From Natronospirillum operosum (GTDB lineage: Bacteria > Pseudomonadota > Gammaproteobacteria > Pseudomonadales > Natronospirillaceae), in contig NZ_SRMF01000001.1 in the NCBI RefSeq assembly GCF_004768465.1, forward strand, positions 718,232 through 782,231: 64,000 nucleotides of DNA. Reading direction: 5' to 3'. Both the position numbers and the translations under genes were made by a program. Each line of letters starts with the position of its first letter. The stretch's first letter is position 1. Positions 8,029 to 16,837 of the stretch are shown in pieces. The notes under the pieces are model-generated. The model did no database searches. It saw only the letters and a list, made by a program, of their open reading frames with translations, and was not told where the DNA came from.

Positions 8029-9258
8029 ATGAAGTCAGTGTCTGCAGTAGGGTATCAGCCGGAACTGAGGCGGGTGCTGAATGATGCGGTCACGCGCCGC
8101 ACCTGCCCGATTCCGGAAGATTTGTCTGCGCAGTATGCAGAACATCTGGGTCGCAAGAACCGGGCCTATATTTTCTCTGTCATTCTGATAGGGGCTGCTG
8201 CATTTGTGTCATTCGCCATTGCTGATTATCTGGTGGTGCGCGATGTAATCCTGCAGTCGGTGACACTGCGTGTGCTGTTTTCAAGCACAGTGCTGCTGCT
8301 TTCACTCTGGCTGTTCAGGCGGGGTCTTGGCATCTACTGGCTGGAGTGCCTGCTGCCGATCTATGTGCATCTGGCGGTACTGATCTGGCTCTATCTCCTG
8401 GTTTCAACCGAGGTCCCGAATGTATCGGAGTTTGCCTATGCCTCGGTGATCTTCATTCTGCTGTTGAATGTGGGCATCAGGGCCCGTTTTACGACAGCGC
8501 TGATCAGCTCCATGACGCTGTCTGTACTTCTGTTCTGGTGTATCTGGCTGATTACGGGCGGCAGTCGGAGTTCCCTGCTGATGTATGCCCTCAATTATTC
8601 GCCAGTGCTGTTGTTCAGCCTGGTTATCAGCTGGTACAACGTCTTCAATGAACGCCGCCTCTTTCTGTGGAACCTGATTGATGAACTCAACAATGCCGAA
8701 CTGCGTGATGTCAATCAGCGCCTGTGGCAGCAGTCACACACGGATGAACTGACGGGTCTGCCCAACCGAAGCCTGCTGCAGGACCGCATCGTGCAGGCCA
8801 TGCTGGGCGCTGAGCGCAATGGCACCCGGGCGGCTCTGATGTATGTCGACCTTGACGAGTTCAAACCGGTAAACGATACCCACGGTCATGCAGTCGGTGA
8901 TGTGCTGCTGCAGGAAGCCGCCCGGCGGATGTCCGAGGTCATCCGTGCTACGGACACCATTGCCCGCTTCGGCGGTGATGAATTTGTCGTGGTGTCGCCG
9001 GAACTCGAAGGGGAGCAAGAGGCTGTGCTGGTGGCGAACAAGCTGATCGCCGCATTCAGGGAACCATTCAAGGTCAAGGGTCTGGAAATTGTCATTGGTT
9101 GCAGTATTGGCATCGCGCTGTTCCCCGATCATGGTGCCAGTGCAGACGATCTGCATCGACAGGCTGACCGGGCGCTGTACAAGGCCAAGACCGGGGGACG
9201 TAACCAGGCTGTGGTGGCGGGAAGCCCCTCCGATGACCAGACGCGGGGCCAAGGCTGA
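8029..9258 (+). CDS. Membrane diguanylate cyclase (GGDEF)
   Basis: 409 residues. A 45-residue cytosolic N-terminus is followed by about six membrane helices (roughly 47-205), then a GGDEF domain at 235-400. The active site FGGDEF (315-319) is intact, as is the product-inhibition site RATD (306-309) five residues before it, so the protein should make cyclic di-GMP and be feedback inhibited. The membrane sensor module resembles no domain I can name confidently. Ribosome site weak (AAGGCA). It stands alone; the next gene, hsp20, has its own upstream signals. Confidence 0.93.
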   Translation: MKSVSAVGYQPELRRVLNDAVTRRTCPIPEDLSAQYAEHLGRKNRAYIFSVILIGAAAFVSFAIADYLVVRDVILQSVTLRVLFSSTVLLLSLWLFRRGLGIYWLECLLPIYVHLAVLIWLYLLVSTEVPNVSEFAYASVIFILLLNVGIRARFTTALISSMTLSVLLFWCIWLITGGSRSSLLMYALNYSPVLLFSLVISWYNVFNERRLFLWNLIDELNNAELRDVNQRLWQQSHTDELTGLPNRSLLQDRIVQAMLGAERNGTRAALMYVDLDEFKPVNDTHGHAVGDVLLQEAARRMSEVIRATDTIARFGGDEFVVVSPELEGEQEAVLVANKLIAAFREPFKVKGLEIVIGCSIGIALFPDHGASADDLHRQADRALYKAKTGGRNQAVVAGSPSDDQTRGQG

Positions 9259-9261
9259 CCT

Positions 9262-9293
9262 CTTGAATTCGACAGCAAGAGTACCCAAAACAT
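9262..9293 (+). promoter_or_regulatory. Possible sigma-32 promoter of hsp20
   Basis: CTTGAA (9262-9267), 16 bp, then CCCAAAACAT (9284-9293), close to the heat-shock consensus CTTGAAA/CCCCATNT. It sits 47 bp before the hsp20 start, where heat-shock control would be expected. Match is partial. Confidence 0.35.
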
Positions 9294-9339
9294 TGGCAGG
9301 AAGTGGTGTCAACTTAACCTGTGAATGGAGGTGGCAATT

Positions 9340-9912
9340 ATGGAACTCAGGAAATTGTCGACTTCAAAACTGGCGCCATGGAACTGGTTCCGCCATGAAG
9401 ACGAAGGCAGGGATCTGGAGATTCAGCGCGTAGCTGATGCCCCGACTTACAGTCACCCGCTGACCCGGATGCATCGGGAAATGGATCGACTGTTTGACGA
9501 GACCTTTCGGGCGGTCGGGTTTCCCGGCCTGTTCGAGAATGAAAGCCTCGGGCGCAGCGGGGACCTGATGCTGCGCCCCAGCGTCGATATCATTGAACAA
9601 GATGATGGCTACCGGATCACGGTGGAGGTGCCCGGTATCAGGGATGATGACCTGCAGATTTCATTGGAGCAGGACCGGATGATCATCAGTGGCGAGAAAC
9701 GCCATGAATATGAGGATCATCAGGAAGGCAGACTGCATCGTGTGGAGCGCAGCTATGGTCGTTTCCAGCGCGTACTGTCGTTGCCGCAGGATGCGCTCGG
9801 TGATCAGGCCAGAGCCCGTTTCAATCAAGGCGTACTGACCATCACTGTACCCAGAGACAGCAGTCGGCAGGAGAGCCGGCGCACCATAGAGATTGAACAG
9901 GACAGCCATTGA
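9340..9912 (+). CDS. Hsp20/alpha-crystallin small heat-shock protein
   Basis: 190 residues from the ATG at 9340, which has an ideal GGAGGTGG five nt upstream; the earlier in-frame ATG at 9325 lies before that site. A variable N-terminal arm (1-75) with MHREMDRLFDETF is followed by the alpha-crystallin domain (about 78-175: RPSVDIIEQDDGYRITVEV, then GVLTITVPRD) and a C-terminal IEI tail motif used in oligomer assembly. ATP-independent holdase that keeps unfolding proteins soluble. Preceded by a possible heat-shock promoter and followed by a hairpin. Confidence 0.95.
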   Translation: MELRKLSTSKLAPWNWFRHEDEGRDLEIQRVADAPTYSHPLTRMHREMDRLFDETFRAVGFPGLFENESLGRSGDLMLRPSVDIIEQDDGYRITVEVPGIRDDDLQISLEQDRMIISGEKRHEYEDHQEGRLHRVERSYGRFQRVLSLPQDALGDQARARFNQGVLTITVPRDSSRQESRRTIEIEQDSH

Positions 9913-9930
9913 TCCTCAATCTCCGGATTG

Positions 9931-9950
9931 CCGGTGCAGGGATGCACCGG
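9931..9950 (+). terminator. Hairpin after hsp20
   Basis: Perfect 8-bp stem CCGGTGCA / TGCACCGG with a GGGA loop, 19 bp after the hsp20 stop, followed by a pyrimidine-rich GCTTCTCTTCC instead of a clean T run. Likely a weak terminator. Confidence 0.5.
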
Positions 9951-10062
9951 GCTTCTCTTCCGTCTTCCCCTGTACAGTTCACGGACAACAAGTGCTGCGA
10001 CCGTGGTTACAGTTATTCGAAAAATGTATCTATACTGCCTATAAACAATAAAGACAGCGTCT

Positions 10063-11760
10063 ATGAGGACATTGCCCCCGCTCAGGCTAGTGTGGTTGCC
10101 GGCTGTGGCTTTGCTGTGTGGCCTGCTGATCACGGTACTGCTGGTCTGGCATGCGCGGCAGGCCGACTTTCGCCTGTGGGAGCAGCGGGCGGTGTCGGAG
10201 GCCGAGCGCCTGAGTTCGGAACTCGGTTATCGGGTGACTCGTGCGCGTGAGCCATTGGTCTCGGCGGCGGTGCTCTATCTGGGGTCGGAAGAGGTCACAC
10301 AGGAAGAAATTGTCGCCGCCTATGACCAGTTGATGGTTGCGACAGAGCGCCAGAACGGTCTGTCTCTGGCCTTTGCTCAACCCGATGGCGCTGGCGGCTA
10401 TCGCGTGTCCCAGGCCGCGGGCGATCTGGCGTTGCTGCCTGAAGGTCCAAGCCCAGGCATCCATGAAGTCCTGATTCCACCCCTGGAAGCGGCCCGTCGG
10501 GCCTACCCGAACCTGGTGACCGGCCCTCTGTTCAGAACCAACGGTACCAGTTATCTGACCATGACGATTGAAGTCACCAATGCCGGTGAACCGGGCGTAT
10601 TGATCAGCCTGATTGATTTTTCCAGCCTGGTGGATGAGGTGATGCAGGATTTGCTGGTGCCCGGTACGCGGGTGGAAATCTATCATCCCGACGAACCCAG
10701 GGTGGATCATGCCGACTTGCCGCCGCTGCCTACAGCTGCGGAGGTACATCATGCGACTACTCTGGACATGGATGGAGACGTCTGGTCACTGCAATGGAGC
10801 TTTGATGCCGACTTTGAAACGGTGGAGGACCGGCGCCTGATCTGGTCCGTACTGGTCAGCGGTAATCTGATCTCGCTGTTGCTCGCGCTGGTTCTGTACA
10901 CGCTGATTCGACAGCACTGGCTGATTCAGCGCGAGGTGGACGAGAAAACACAGGAACTGATAGCAGCTCGGGACCTTGTGGTGCAGCGGGAGAAGCTGGC
11001 CGCTCTGGGCGGGCTGGTGGCAGGTTTTTCCCATGAGCTGAATACGCCGGTCGGCAACGGTCTCATGGCGGCAACCACCCTGCAGGAGCAGACGCAGGGT
11101 CTGAAGCAGCGGCTGGATGACGACCAGCTCAAGCGTTCTGAACTGGAGGCGTACCTGGTGTTTGCACAGGAGAGCGCGTCCATCCTGCAGAGAAACCTAG
11201 ACCGTTCGGCCAGACTGATCAACAGCTTCAAGGATGTTGCCATCGATCAGACCTCGGAGCGCCGTCGAACCTTCTCACTCAGGGTCGTGATTGATGAGGT
11301 GATGGCTACCCTGGGGCCCAGCATCAGGCGGGTAAATCTGGAACTGGAAACGGATATTCCCGACACCCTGCAGTTGGACAGCTACCCGGGGCCTCTGGAG
11401 CAGGTGATTGCCAACCTGGTCACCAATTCACTGGTGCATGCGTTCCCTGAAGGTGGGGGCGGCCGATTGACAGTAATGGCGCGACCGGTATCTGGCAACT
11501 ATATTGAAGTTCAATATATGGACAATGGTGTCGGCATGCCTCAGGAATTGGCCCGCAAGGTTTTTGAACCTTTTTTCACCACTCGGATGGGGCAGGGCGG
11601 TAACGGTCTGGGGCTGCATATCGCCTACAACCTGGTGCATTCGGTGTTGGGCGGCAGTATAGAGGTGACCAGTCAGCCGGGGGCCGGCACCCGGTTTGTC
11701 ATCAGAATTCCGGAGCGTGCGCCAGACAGCATGCATGCCGGGGAGGACGAGCATGACTGA
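10063..11760 (+). CDS. Sensor histidine kinase with CHASE-like sensor
   Basis: 565 residues. Transmembrane helix at about 9-29, periplasmic region 30-258 with the RAYPNLVTGPLFRTNGTSYL pattern of CHASE-type sensors, second helix at about 262-282, coiled-coil to 310, then the phospho-acceptor H324 in FSHELNTPVGN. The ATPase domain has the N box IANLVTNSLVHAF, G1 DNGVGMP and G2 GGNGLGLHIAYN. No HAMP domain is visible. Overlaps the next gene by 8 bp, so kinase and c-di-GMP response regulator form a two-component pair. The ligand is unknown. Confidence 0.92.
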   Translation: MRTLPPLRLVWLPAVALLCGLLITVLLVWHARQADFRLWEQRAVSEAERLSSELGYRVTRAREPLVSAAVLYLGSEEVTQEEIVAAYDQLMVATERQNGLSLAFAQPDGAGGYRVSQAAGDLALLPEGPSPGIHEVLIPPLEAARRAYPNLVTGPLFRTNGTSYLTMTIEVTNAGEPGVLISLIDFSSLVDEVMQDLLVPGTRVEIYHPDEPRVDHADLPPLPTAAEVHHATTLDMDGDVWSLQWSFDADFETVEDRRLIWSVLVSGNLISLLLALVLYTLIRQHWLIQREVDEKTQELIAARDLVVQREKLAALGGLVAGFSHELNTPVGNGLMAATTLQEQTQGLKQRLDDDQLKRSELEAYLVFAQESASILQRNLDRSARLINSFKDVAIDQTSERRRTFSLRVVIDEVMATLGPSIRRVNLELETDIPDTLQLDSYPGPLEQVIANLVTNSLVHAFPEGGGGRLTVMARPVSGNYIEVQYMDNGVGMPQELARKVFEPFFTTRMGQGGNGLGLHIAYNLVHSVLGGSIEVTSQPGAGTRFVIRIPERAPDSMHAGEDEHD

Positions 11761-13948
11761 ATGGTCTGATGAACTCCTGTTCCAGCCGGAAACGCCTGCA
11801 GGCCATGAGACGGACGCATCCACGAGTCGCGGGTGGCAGATTCTTGTTGTTGACGATGAGCCGGAAGTGCATCAGGTCACTACGCTGTCACTGGCGCAGA
11901 CCCGGGTGCTGGACCTGCCACTGAGTTTCCTGCATGCCTATTCGGCCACGGAAGCGGTTGAGGTATTGAATGAGCATGCCGGCATTGCTGTGGTCCTGCT
12001 CGATGTGGTGATGGAAACCGACGATGCCGGACTGTCACTGGTGCGCACCATTCGCGAGACTCTTGGCCGGTCCGAAGTGCGCATCATCCTGCGTACCGGT
12101 CAGCCCGGGTCGGCACCGGAAGCCAGTGTCATCCGTGACTTCGACATCAATGACTACAAGACCAAGAACGAACTGACGCATCGCAAGTTGTTGACAGCAA
12201 TAACGGCAGCCATCAGGTCCTATCAGCAGATCCGCACTATCAACCAGAACCGGATCGGGCTGGAAAAGATCATTCATGGTGGTGCCACATTGCTGGAAAA
12301 ACGCTCGATGGAGGCTTTCGCCGATGGTGTCCTTACCCAGATTGCGTCGCTGCTCGGACTGAATGCCGAGGGCATCCTGGCCGCGCGCGCCCTGGAGGAC
12401 GGCGGTGAGGACATCTACATTTTCGGGGCCGCTGGCCACTATACCCGCTACATGAACCGGGCGTTGGATACACTGGACAACCAGGCCATTCAACAGAAGA
12501 TTCGCCAGTGTCTGGATGAACGGCGCCATCTGATTGGTGACAACGAGGCCATCTACTATTTCGGCAGTCACCAGCACGCTGCCGCAGTTTACCTGGAGTC
12601 GGGGCAGCCCATGGAGGCGCCGTACCCGGAGCTGCTTGAAGTCTTTCTCAGCAATGTGTCCATTGGCTATGACAATGTGGCCCTGTTTCAGCAACTGAGC
12701 CGTGCTGCGTTCGAAGACCCGTTGACCCGCCTGGCCAACCGCAATGAGTTTATCCACTTGCTGGAATCCGAACGCATTCCCAGTGCAGGCAGTACGCTGG
12801 TATTGCTCGATATTGATCATTTTTCCGACTTCAATCATGCACTGGGTCAGGATCTGGGCGATGAAATGCTGATTGCCGTGGCCCAGCGTCTGCGCAGACA
12901 CTTTGGCGAACAGGTGGAAATAGCTCGGATCGACGGTGATGTATTCGGTCTGATCGGGGCCGAAAACGACCTGACTCCCGAGTCCTTCTACCAGGCATTG
13001 GCAGATCCGGTACGGCTGGATGGCAATGACTTCAGAGTCATGGTCAGTCTTGGCTATTGTGCTTTTCCCGGTCAGGTGGACCGGGGGTTGCAACTGCTGA
13101 ACAGAGCCTTCATGGCCCTGCGCATGGCCAAGAACAGCCCGTTTCGCTCGGTGGCCTGGTTTACCCCGGAAATGGAAACCCGGGTACGGGAGCGGCTGGG
13201 TGGCATCAGAGCCCTGCGGGAAGGCTTTGAACAGCAGGAATTCGTGTTGCACTATCAGCCGCAGTGGGATCTGGAACAGGGCTTGGTGACCGGGGTCGAA
13301 GCCCTGCTGCGCTGGCCCAGGGCTGACGGCAGTTCAGTCTCGCCGGCCGAGTTCATCCCGCTGGCAGAGCAGTCTGGCCTGATAGTCCGCATGGGGCTGT
13401 GGGTGATCGAACAGGCCTGTCGCCAGTTGGTACAGTTGTGCGAAGCTGGCCATGAGGGGGTGCGGATTTCGGTCAATGTCTCGATGCTGCAATTTCGCAA
13501 TGCCGGCCTGGTGGATTCGGTGCGTACCCTGATCAATGAATATCGGATCGCCCCCGGTCAGTTGACGCTGGAAATTACCGAGTCTGTCGTCATGGATGAG
13601 CCCAAGCTGGTGCTGACCACGCTTGGCAGCCTCAGCGAAATGGGTGTCCGAATCTCGCTGGATGATTTTGGCATGGGCTTCTCGTCACTGGCTTACCTGC
13701 GCCAGATGCCATTGCATGAACTCAAGATCGACAAGTCCTTTGTGCAGGACATGGACTCGCCGCAGGGGGTGGCGGTAATCGAAAGCATCATTCAACTGAC
13801 CAGTCGGCTGCAACTGGACTGCATTGCCGAAGGTGTCGAAACAGACAGCCAGCAAGCCAAACTGCGCCAGCTGGGTTGCCACCGCGCCCAGGGGTTCCTG
13901 CACGCGGCGGCCATGCCGTCGGACCGTCTGCTGGCCTATCTGTCCTGA
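11753..13948 (+). CDS. Response regulator REC-DUF3369-GGDEF-EAL, c-di-GMP phosphodiesterase
   Basis: 731 residues from the ATG overlapping the kinase stop (ATGACTGA). REC domain 28-150: acidic pair DD at 34-35, phospho-acceptor D84 (VLLDVVM), conserved Thr in LRTGQ and Lys in DYKTKNEL. A DUF3369-type region at about 165-320 follows. The GGDEF domain has RIDGDVF in place of GGDEF, so it should not make c-di-GMP. The EAL domain retains GVEALLRW, NVSMLQF, TLEITES, LDDFGMGFSS, KIDKSF and AEGVET, so it should hydrolyse c-di-GMP. Output probably depends on phosphorylation by the upstream kinase. Confidence 0.93.
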   Translation: MTEWSDELLFQPETPAGHETDASTSRGWQILVVDDEPEVHQVTTLSLAQTRVLDLPLSFLHAYSATEAVEVLNEHAGIAVVLLDVVMETDDAGLSLVRTIRETLGRSEVRIILRTGQPGSAPEASVIRDFDINDYKTKNELTHRKLLTAITAAIRSYQQIRTINQNRIGLEKIIHGGATLLEKRSMEAFADGVLTQIASLLGLNAEGILAARALEDGGEDIYIFGAAGHYTRYMNRALDTLDNQAIQQKIRQCLDERRHLIGDNEAIYYFGSHQHAAAVYLESGQPMEAPYPELLEVFLSNVSIGYDNVALFQQLSRAAFEDPLTRLANRNEFIHLLESERIPSAGSTLVLLDIDHFSDFNHALGQDLGDEMLIAVAQRLRRHFGEQVEIARIDGDVFGLIGAENDLTPESFYQALADPVRLDGNDFRVMVSLGYCAFPGQVDRGLQLLNRAFMALRMAKNSPFRSVAWFTPEMETRVRERLGGIRALREGFEQQEFVLHYQPQWDLEQGLVTGVEALLRWPRADGSSVSPAEFIPLAEQSGLIVRMGLWVIEQACRQLVQLCEAGHEGVRISVNVSMLQFRNAGLVDSVRTLINEYRIAPGQLTLEITESVVMDEPKLVLTTLGSLSEMGVRISLDDFGMGFSSLAYLRQMPLHELKIDKSFVQDMDSPQGVAVIESIIQLTSRLQLDCIAEGVETDSQQAKLRQLGCHRAQGFLHAAAMPSDRLLAYLS

Positions 13949-13953
13949 TTCAC

Positions 13954-14406
13954 TCAGGCGGTAATGGCGCGCAGGCTGGCCAGCGTCTGCTGGCAGGCTT
14001 CGGCGGCTTCCCGGCCCTTCTGCACAAAGTGGCTGCTGAAGAACTGCGCATGGGTTTCATGTTCGTGGAAATGATGCGGTGTCAGCACGACGGAAAACAC
14101 CGGCGTCTCGGTGTCCAGTTGCACGCGCATCAGCCCGTCAATGACGGCCTGGGCCACAAAGTCATGACGGTAGATGCCGCCATCGACCACCAGGCCGCAG
14201 GCGATGATGGCGCTGTAGCGCCCGCTCTTGGCCAGCAGTTGGGCATGCAGTGGAATTTCGTAGGCGCCGGGCACACTGAGACACTCGACCTGATGGCCTG
14301 ACTGCTCGAGCTCGGTCTTGATGGTGTCACTGGCCTGGCTGACAATGTCAGCGTGCCAGGATGCGGAGAGTACGGCAACGCGGGGGGATTGCAGGGTCTG
14401 ATTCAT
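13954..14406 (-). CDS. ribH: 6,7-dimethyl-8-ribityllumazine synthase (RibH2 type)
   Basis: 150 residues. It condenses 5-amino-6-ribitylaminouracil with dihydroxybutanone phosphate in riboflavin synthesis. Substrate loops are visible: SASWHADI, VPGAYEIPL, GLVVDGGIYRHDFVAQ and LTPHHFHEHETH with the catalytic His region. The HHFHEH pattern and the divergent GLVVDGG loop are closer to the stand-alone type II enzymes (decamer-type, Brucella RibH2-like) than to the capsid-forming RibH of rib operons. Preceded by an FMN riboswitch. Convergent with the EAL regulator, 5 bp apart. GAGGCT lies 4 nt before the ATG. Confidence 0.92.
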   Translation of the reverse strand: MNQTLQSPRVAVLSASWHADIVSQASDTIKTELEQSGHQVECLSVPGAYEIPLHAQLLAKSGRYSAIIACGLVVDGGIYRHDFVAQAVIDGLMRVQLDTETPVFSVVLTPHHFHEHETHAQFFSSHFVQKGREAAEACQQTLASLRAITA

Positions 14407-14520
14407 GGATAGCCTCAGTTTTCAGATGCACCAGAATCAGGGCGAGCGTCAGCACCGAACCAGACACAATGCCCGTACTCCGAAGCGGAGACGGCATGAA
14501 CCGGCAGCAGTGATGTCGCG

Positions 14521-14663
14521 ATCTCTTTCATCCGGACTGTAACCGTCGGCTCTGGCGTCGCACCAGATCTGCTGACCCCGGCCCCAGGCCGGGCGCTCGC
14601 GGGCTCCTGCCGGTTCAAATGGCAGATACCGCCGGTGGGGAATTACACCCCGCCCTGAGAACG
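14521..14663 (-). ncRNA. FMN riboswitch (RFN element)
   Basis: On the minus strand all conserved blocks occur in order: CTCAGGGCGGGGTGTAATTC, CCCACCGGCGGTA, GAGCCCGCGAGCG, GTCAGCAGATCTGGTG, AGAGCCGACGGTTACAGTC and CGGATGAAAGAGAT. This is the full flavin-mononucleotide aptamer. It lies 115 nt upstream of ribH. The expression platform between 14407 and 14520 has a hairpin at 14473-14494 but no T tract, so control of translation or Rho-dependent termination is more likely than an intrinsic terminator. Confidence 0.97.
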
Positions 14664-14690
14664 CGCCGGTCAAGTCCGACCGGCAGCCGG

Positions 14691-14699
14691 ATAATAGCA
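14691..14699 (-). promoter_or_regulatory. Extended -10 promoter for ribH riboswitch transcript
   Basis: On the minus strand TGCTATTAT (TGn plus -10) lies about 28 bp before the first conserved RFN base. No good -35 is seen, as is usual for extended -10 promoters. The predicted start point lies just ahead of the aptamer. Confidence 0.45.
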
Positions 14700-14729
14700 T
14701 GTCCAACCGGCATTTGGATCACTTCTCGC

Positions 14730-14758
14730 TTGGGCCTGACACCGACTGCGGCTAGAAT
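14730..14758 (+). promoter_or_regulatory. Sigma-70 promoter of ltaE
   Basis: TTGGGC (14730-14735), 17-bp spacer, TAGAAT (14753-14758), about 31 bp before the ltaE start codon. Fits the consensus well and points away from ribH. Confidence 0.5.
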
Positions 14759-14789
14759 CACTAATTTGCATTCGCCTGTAGGGAGCATC

Positions 14790-15815
14790 ATGCCGTCCAC
14801 CGACACCCTGATCGATCTGAGAAGTGATACCGTGACCCGGCCGACCGCAGCCATGCGTGAGGCCATGGCGGCGGCCCCGGTCGGAGACGATGTCTATGGT
14901 GATGACCCCAGCGTCAATGCGCTGGAAGCCCGGGTGGCCGAGATGACCGGCATGGAGGCGGCCCTGTTGTTGCCCACCGGCACCCAGAGCAATCTGGTGG
15001 CGTTGCTCGCCCACTGTGAACGCGGCGACGAGTATATCGTCGGACAGAGCTATCACACTTATCGCTATGAGGGCGGTGGTGCCGCCGTTCTGGGCAGCAT
15101 TCAGCCGCAGCCCATACCGGTACAGGACGACGGCTCGCTGGCCCTGGAAGACATCGAAGCCTACATCAAGCCTGATGACCTGCATGTTGCCCGCAGCCGC
15201 CTGCTGGCGCTGGAAAACACCTGCAATGGCCGCGTGTTGTCGGTGGACTATGTGCACAGTGCTGCGGCACTGGCGCGCCGACATGGCCTCAATGTGCATA
15301 TGGACGGCGCCCGCCTGTTCAACGCCGTGGTTGCCGCCGGGGTCACGCTGCAGGACTACACCGGCGCCATGGACAGTGTCAGCCTGTGTTTCTCCAAGGG
15401 CCTGGGGGCACCGGTGGGCTCCATGCTGGCCGGTTCGCAGGCACTGATTCATGCCGCCCGGCGCTGGCGCAAGATGACCGGCGGTGGCATGCGTCAGGCC
15501 GGTATCCTGGCGGCAGCGATAGACCATGCACTCACCCATCATGTGGCTGATCTGGCTCATGATCACCGGCGCGCGGCCATGCTGGCCGAAGGCCTGTCTG
15601 CGCTGAACCGGGTAGAGGCAGTGACGGTCAATACCAACATGATCTACATGACGCTGCCGGATGAGCAGAGCGGCGGTGCGCTGCAGGCACACCTGGCAGA
15701 GCAGGGCGTGCTGATCAGTGGAGGCCGGCGGATACGGCTGGTCATGCACCGGGACATCGATGACGATGACGTGCAACGGGTGCTGGATCTGATCGGGACC
15801 GGGCTGGCAGCCTGA
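14790..15815 (+). CDS. ltaE: Low-specificity L-threonine aldolase
   Basis: 341 residues from the ATG at 14790, which has GGGAG five nt upstream; the open frame before it is non-coding leader and riboswitch antisense. PLP fold-type I enzyme cleaving L-threonine or allo-threonine to glycine and acetaldehyde. The N-terminus DLRSDTVTRPT, then VGDDVYGDDP, is diagnostic. The PLP Lys is in SLCFSKGLGAPVGS and HMDGARLFNA carries the cofactor-binding Asp. It is transcribed from its own promoter, divergently from the riboswitch-ribH unit. Confidence 0.94.
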   Translation: MPSTDTLIDLRSDTVTRPTAAMREAMAAAPVGDDVYGDDPSVNALEARVAEMTGMEAALLLPTGTQSNLVALLAHCERGDEYIVGQSYHTYRYEGGGAAVLGSIQPQPIPVQDDGSLALEDIEAYIKPDDLHVARSRLLALENTCNGRVLSVDYVHSAAALARRHGLNVHMDGARLFNAVVAAGVTLQDYTGAMDSVSLCFSKGLGAPVGSMLAGSQALIHAARRWRKMTGGGMRQAGILAAAIDHALTHHVADLAHDHRRAAMLAEGLSALNRVEAVTVNTNMIYMTLPDEQSGGALQAHLAEQGVLISGGRRIRLVMHRDIDDDDVQRVLDLIGTGLAA

Positions 15816-15942
15816 CCGGTACGCCATCAAAGCAGAAGCAAGACCTGAACTGTACTCTCTGTGCAAAGACCGGCTCATACTTTGCAATCCGGGCCTCTGG
15901 TAGTCTTTAATGTCAGGTGTCACCCGGTCAGGAGAAGCAGTT

Positions 15943-16797
15943 ATGCGCACCCTTATTCTGTCAATTGCCCTGTTGTTGACTGCTTCTGCAACTCTGCAGG
16001 CACGGGAGCCCATGGAGGACCCGGATGACCTGGTGGCCGTCGAACTGGCCACGGTCGGGGTGGATCCGATGTCGGGCACACCCCTGGTGATACTGCGTGA
16101 GCCCGGCTCGGGCGATGTGGTGCCCATCAGCATCGGCCCGGAAGAGGCCCTGGCCATTATCCGGGCTCTGGAGTCGATACAGACACCACGCCCCATGACT
16201 CACGACACTGCCGTGGAAGTGATCAGCGCCCTGGGTGGCACCCTGAATCGGATCATGGTCGATGCCCTGATCGACAACACCTACCATGGCGTGCTCGATA
16301 TTCGCCGTGATGGCGACCCCGATACTCCCGTCTATGTCGATACCCGGCCATCGGACGCGCTGGCACTGGCTGTGCGCACCGGAGCCACCATTCTGGTTGC
16401 ACCGGAGGTGCTGCAGGCCACCCGCGGGCGCGACTTCGAGGGCCTGGGCGATGATCAGTCGGTGACGGCGCTGGGTATTACCGTGGGGATGCTGTCGGAC
16501 GAGATTCGGGGCGATCTGGATTTTCCCGATGACCCCGGTGTAGTGGTCAACCGGGCAGTAGGGCAGGCGCAGGAAGCCGGTATTGAACCCGGTTCCATGA
16601 TACTGTCGGTGAACGGCGAGGCGCCGACCACGCCGCTGGAATTTCTGGAGCTGGTACAGCAGACAGAGTCCGACGAGCCGGCCGTGATCCGCTTCTGGTA
16701 TGATGGTGAAGAGCGGACCATCGAGCTGGATACCGATGTACCTGCTCCGGAGCCGCGTCGCCGTACCGCACCGGGCGATATGGGCCCCACAGTCTGA
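15943..16797 (+). CDS. Exported bifunctional-nuclease-domain (DUF151) protein with PDZ domain
   Basis: 284 residues from the ATG at 15943 (GGAGAAG upstream). Signal peptide at 1-20 (hydrophobic core ILSIALLLTASATLQA). A BFN/DUF151 domain spans about 28-165: VELATVGVDP, ISIGPEEALAI, RPMTHDT, VDTRPSDALALAVR. A PDZ domain at about 190-258 (GVVVNRAVGQAQEAGIEPGS, ILSVNGEAPTT) follows, then a basic-proline tail. DUF151 proteins are usually cytosolic single-domain proteins; export plus PDZ is unusual and suggests a periplasmic role. Activity unknown. Confidence 0.85.
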   Translation: MRTLILSIALLLTASATLQAREPMEDPDDLVAVELATVGVDPMSGTPLVILREPGSGDVVPISIGPEEALAIIRALESIQTPRPMTHDTAVEVISALGGTLNRIMVDALIDNTYHGVLDIRRDGDPDTPVYVDTRPSDALALAVRTGATILVAPEVLQATRGRDFEGLGDDQSVTALGITVGMLSDEIRGDLDFPDDPGVVVNRAVGQAQEAGIEPGSMILSVNGEAPTTPLEFLELVQQTESDEPAVIRFWYDGEERTIELDTDVPAPEPRRRTAPGDMGPTV

Positions 16798-16837
16798 TCA
16801 GCGGGCTCCGGCAGAGCCCAACAGGACGGGAAGCCGC

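Noticed and set aside
12035..13252. 405-codon minus-strand frame within the EAL regulator
   Set aside because: Shadow of the REC-DUF3369-GGDEF gene; no ribosome site, no family pattern.
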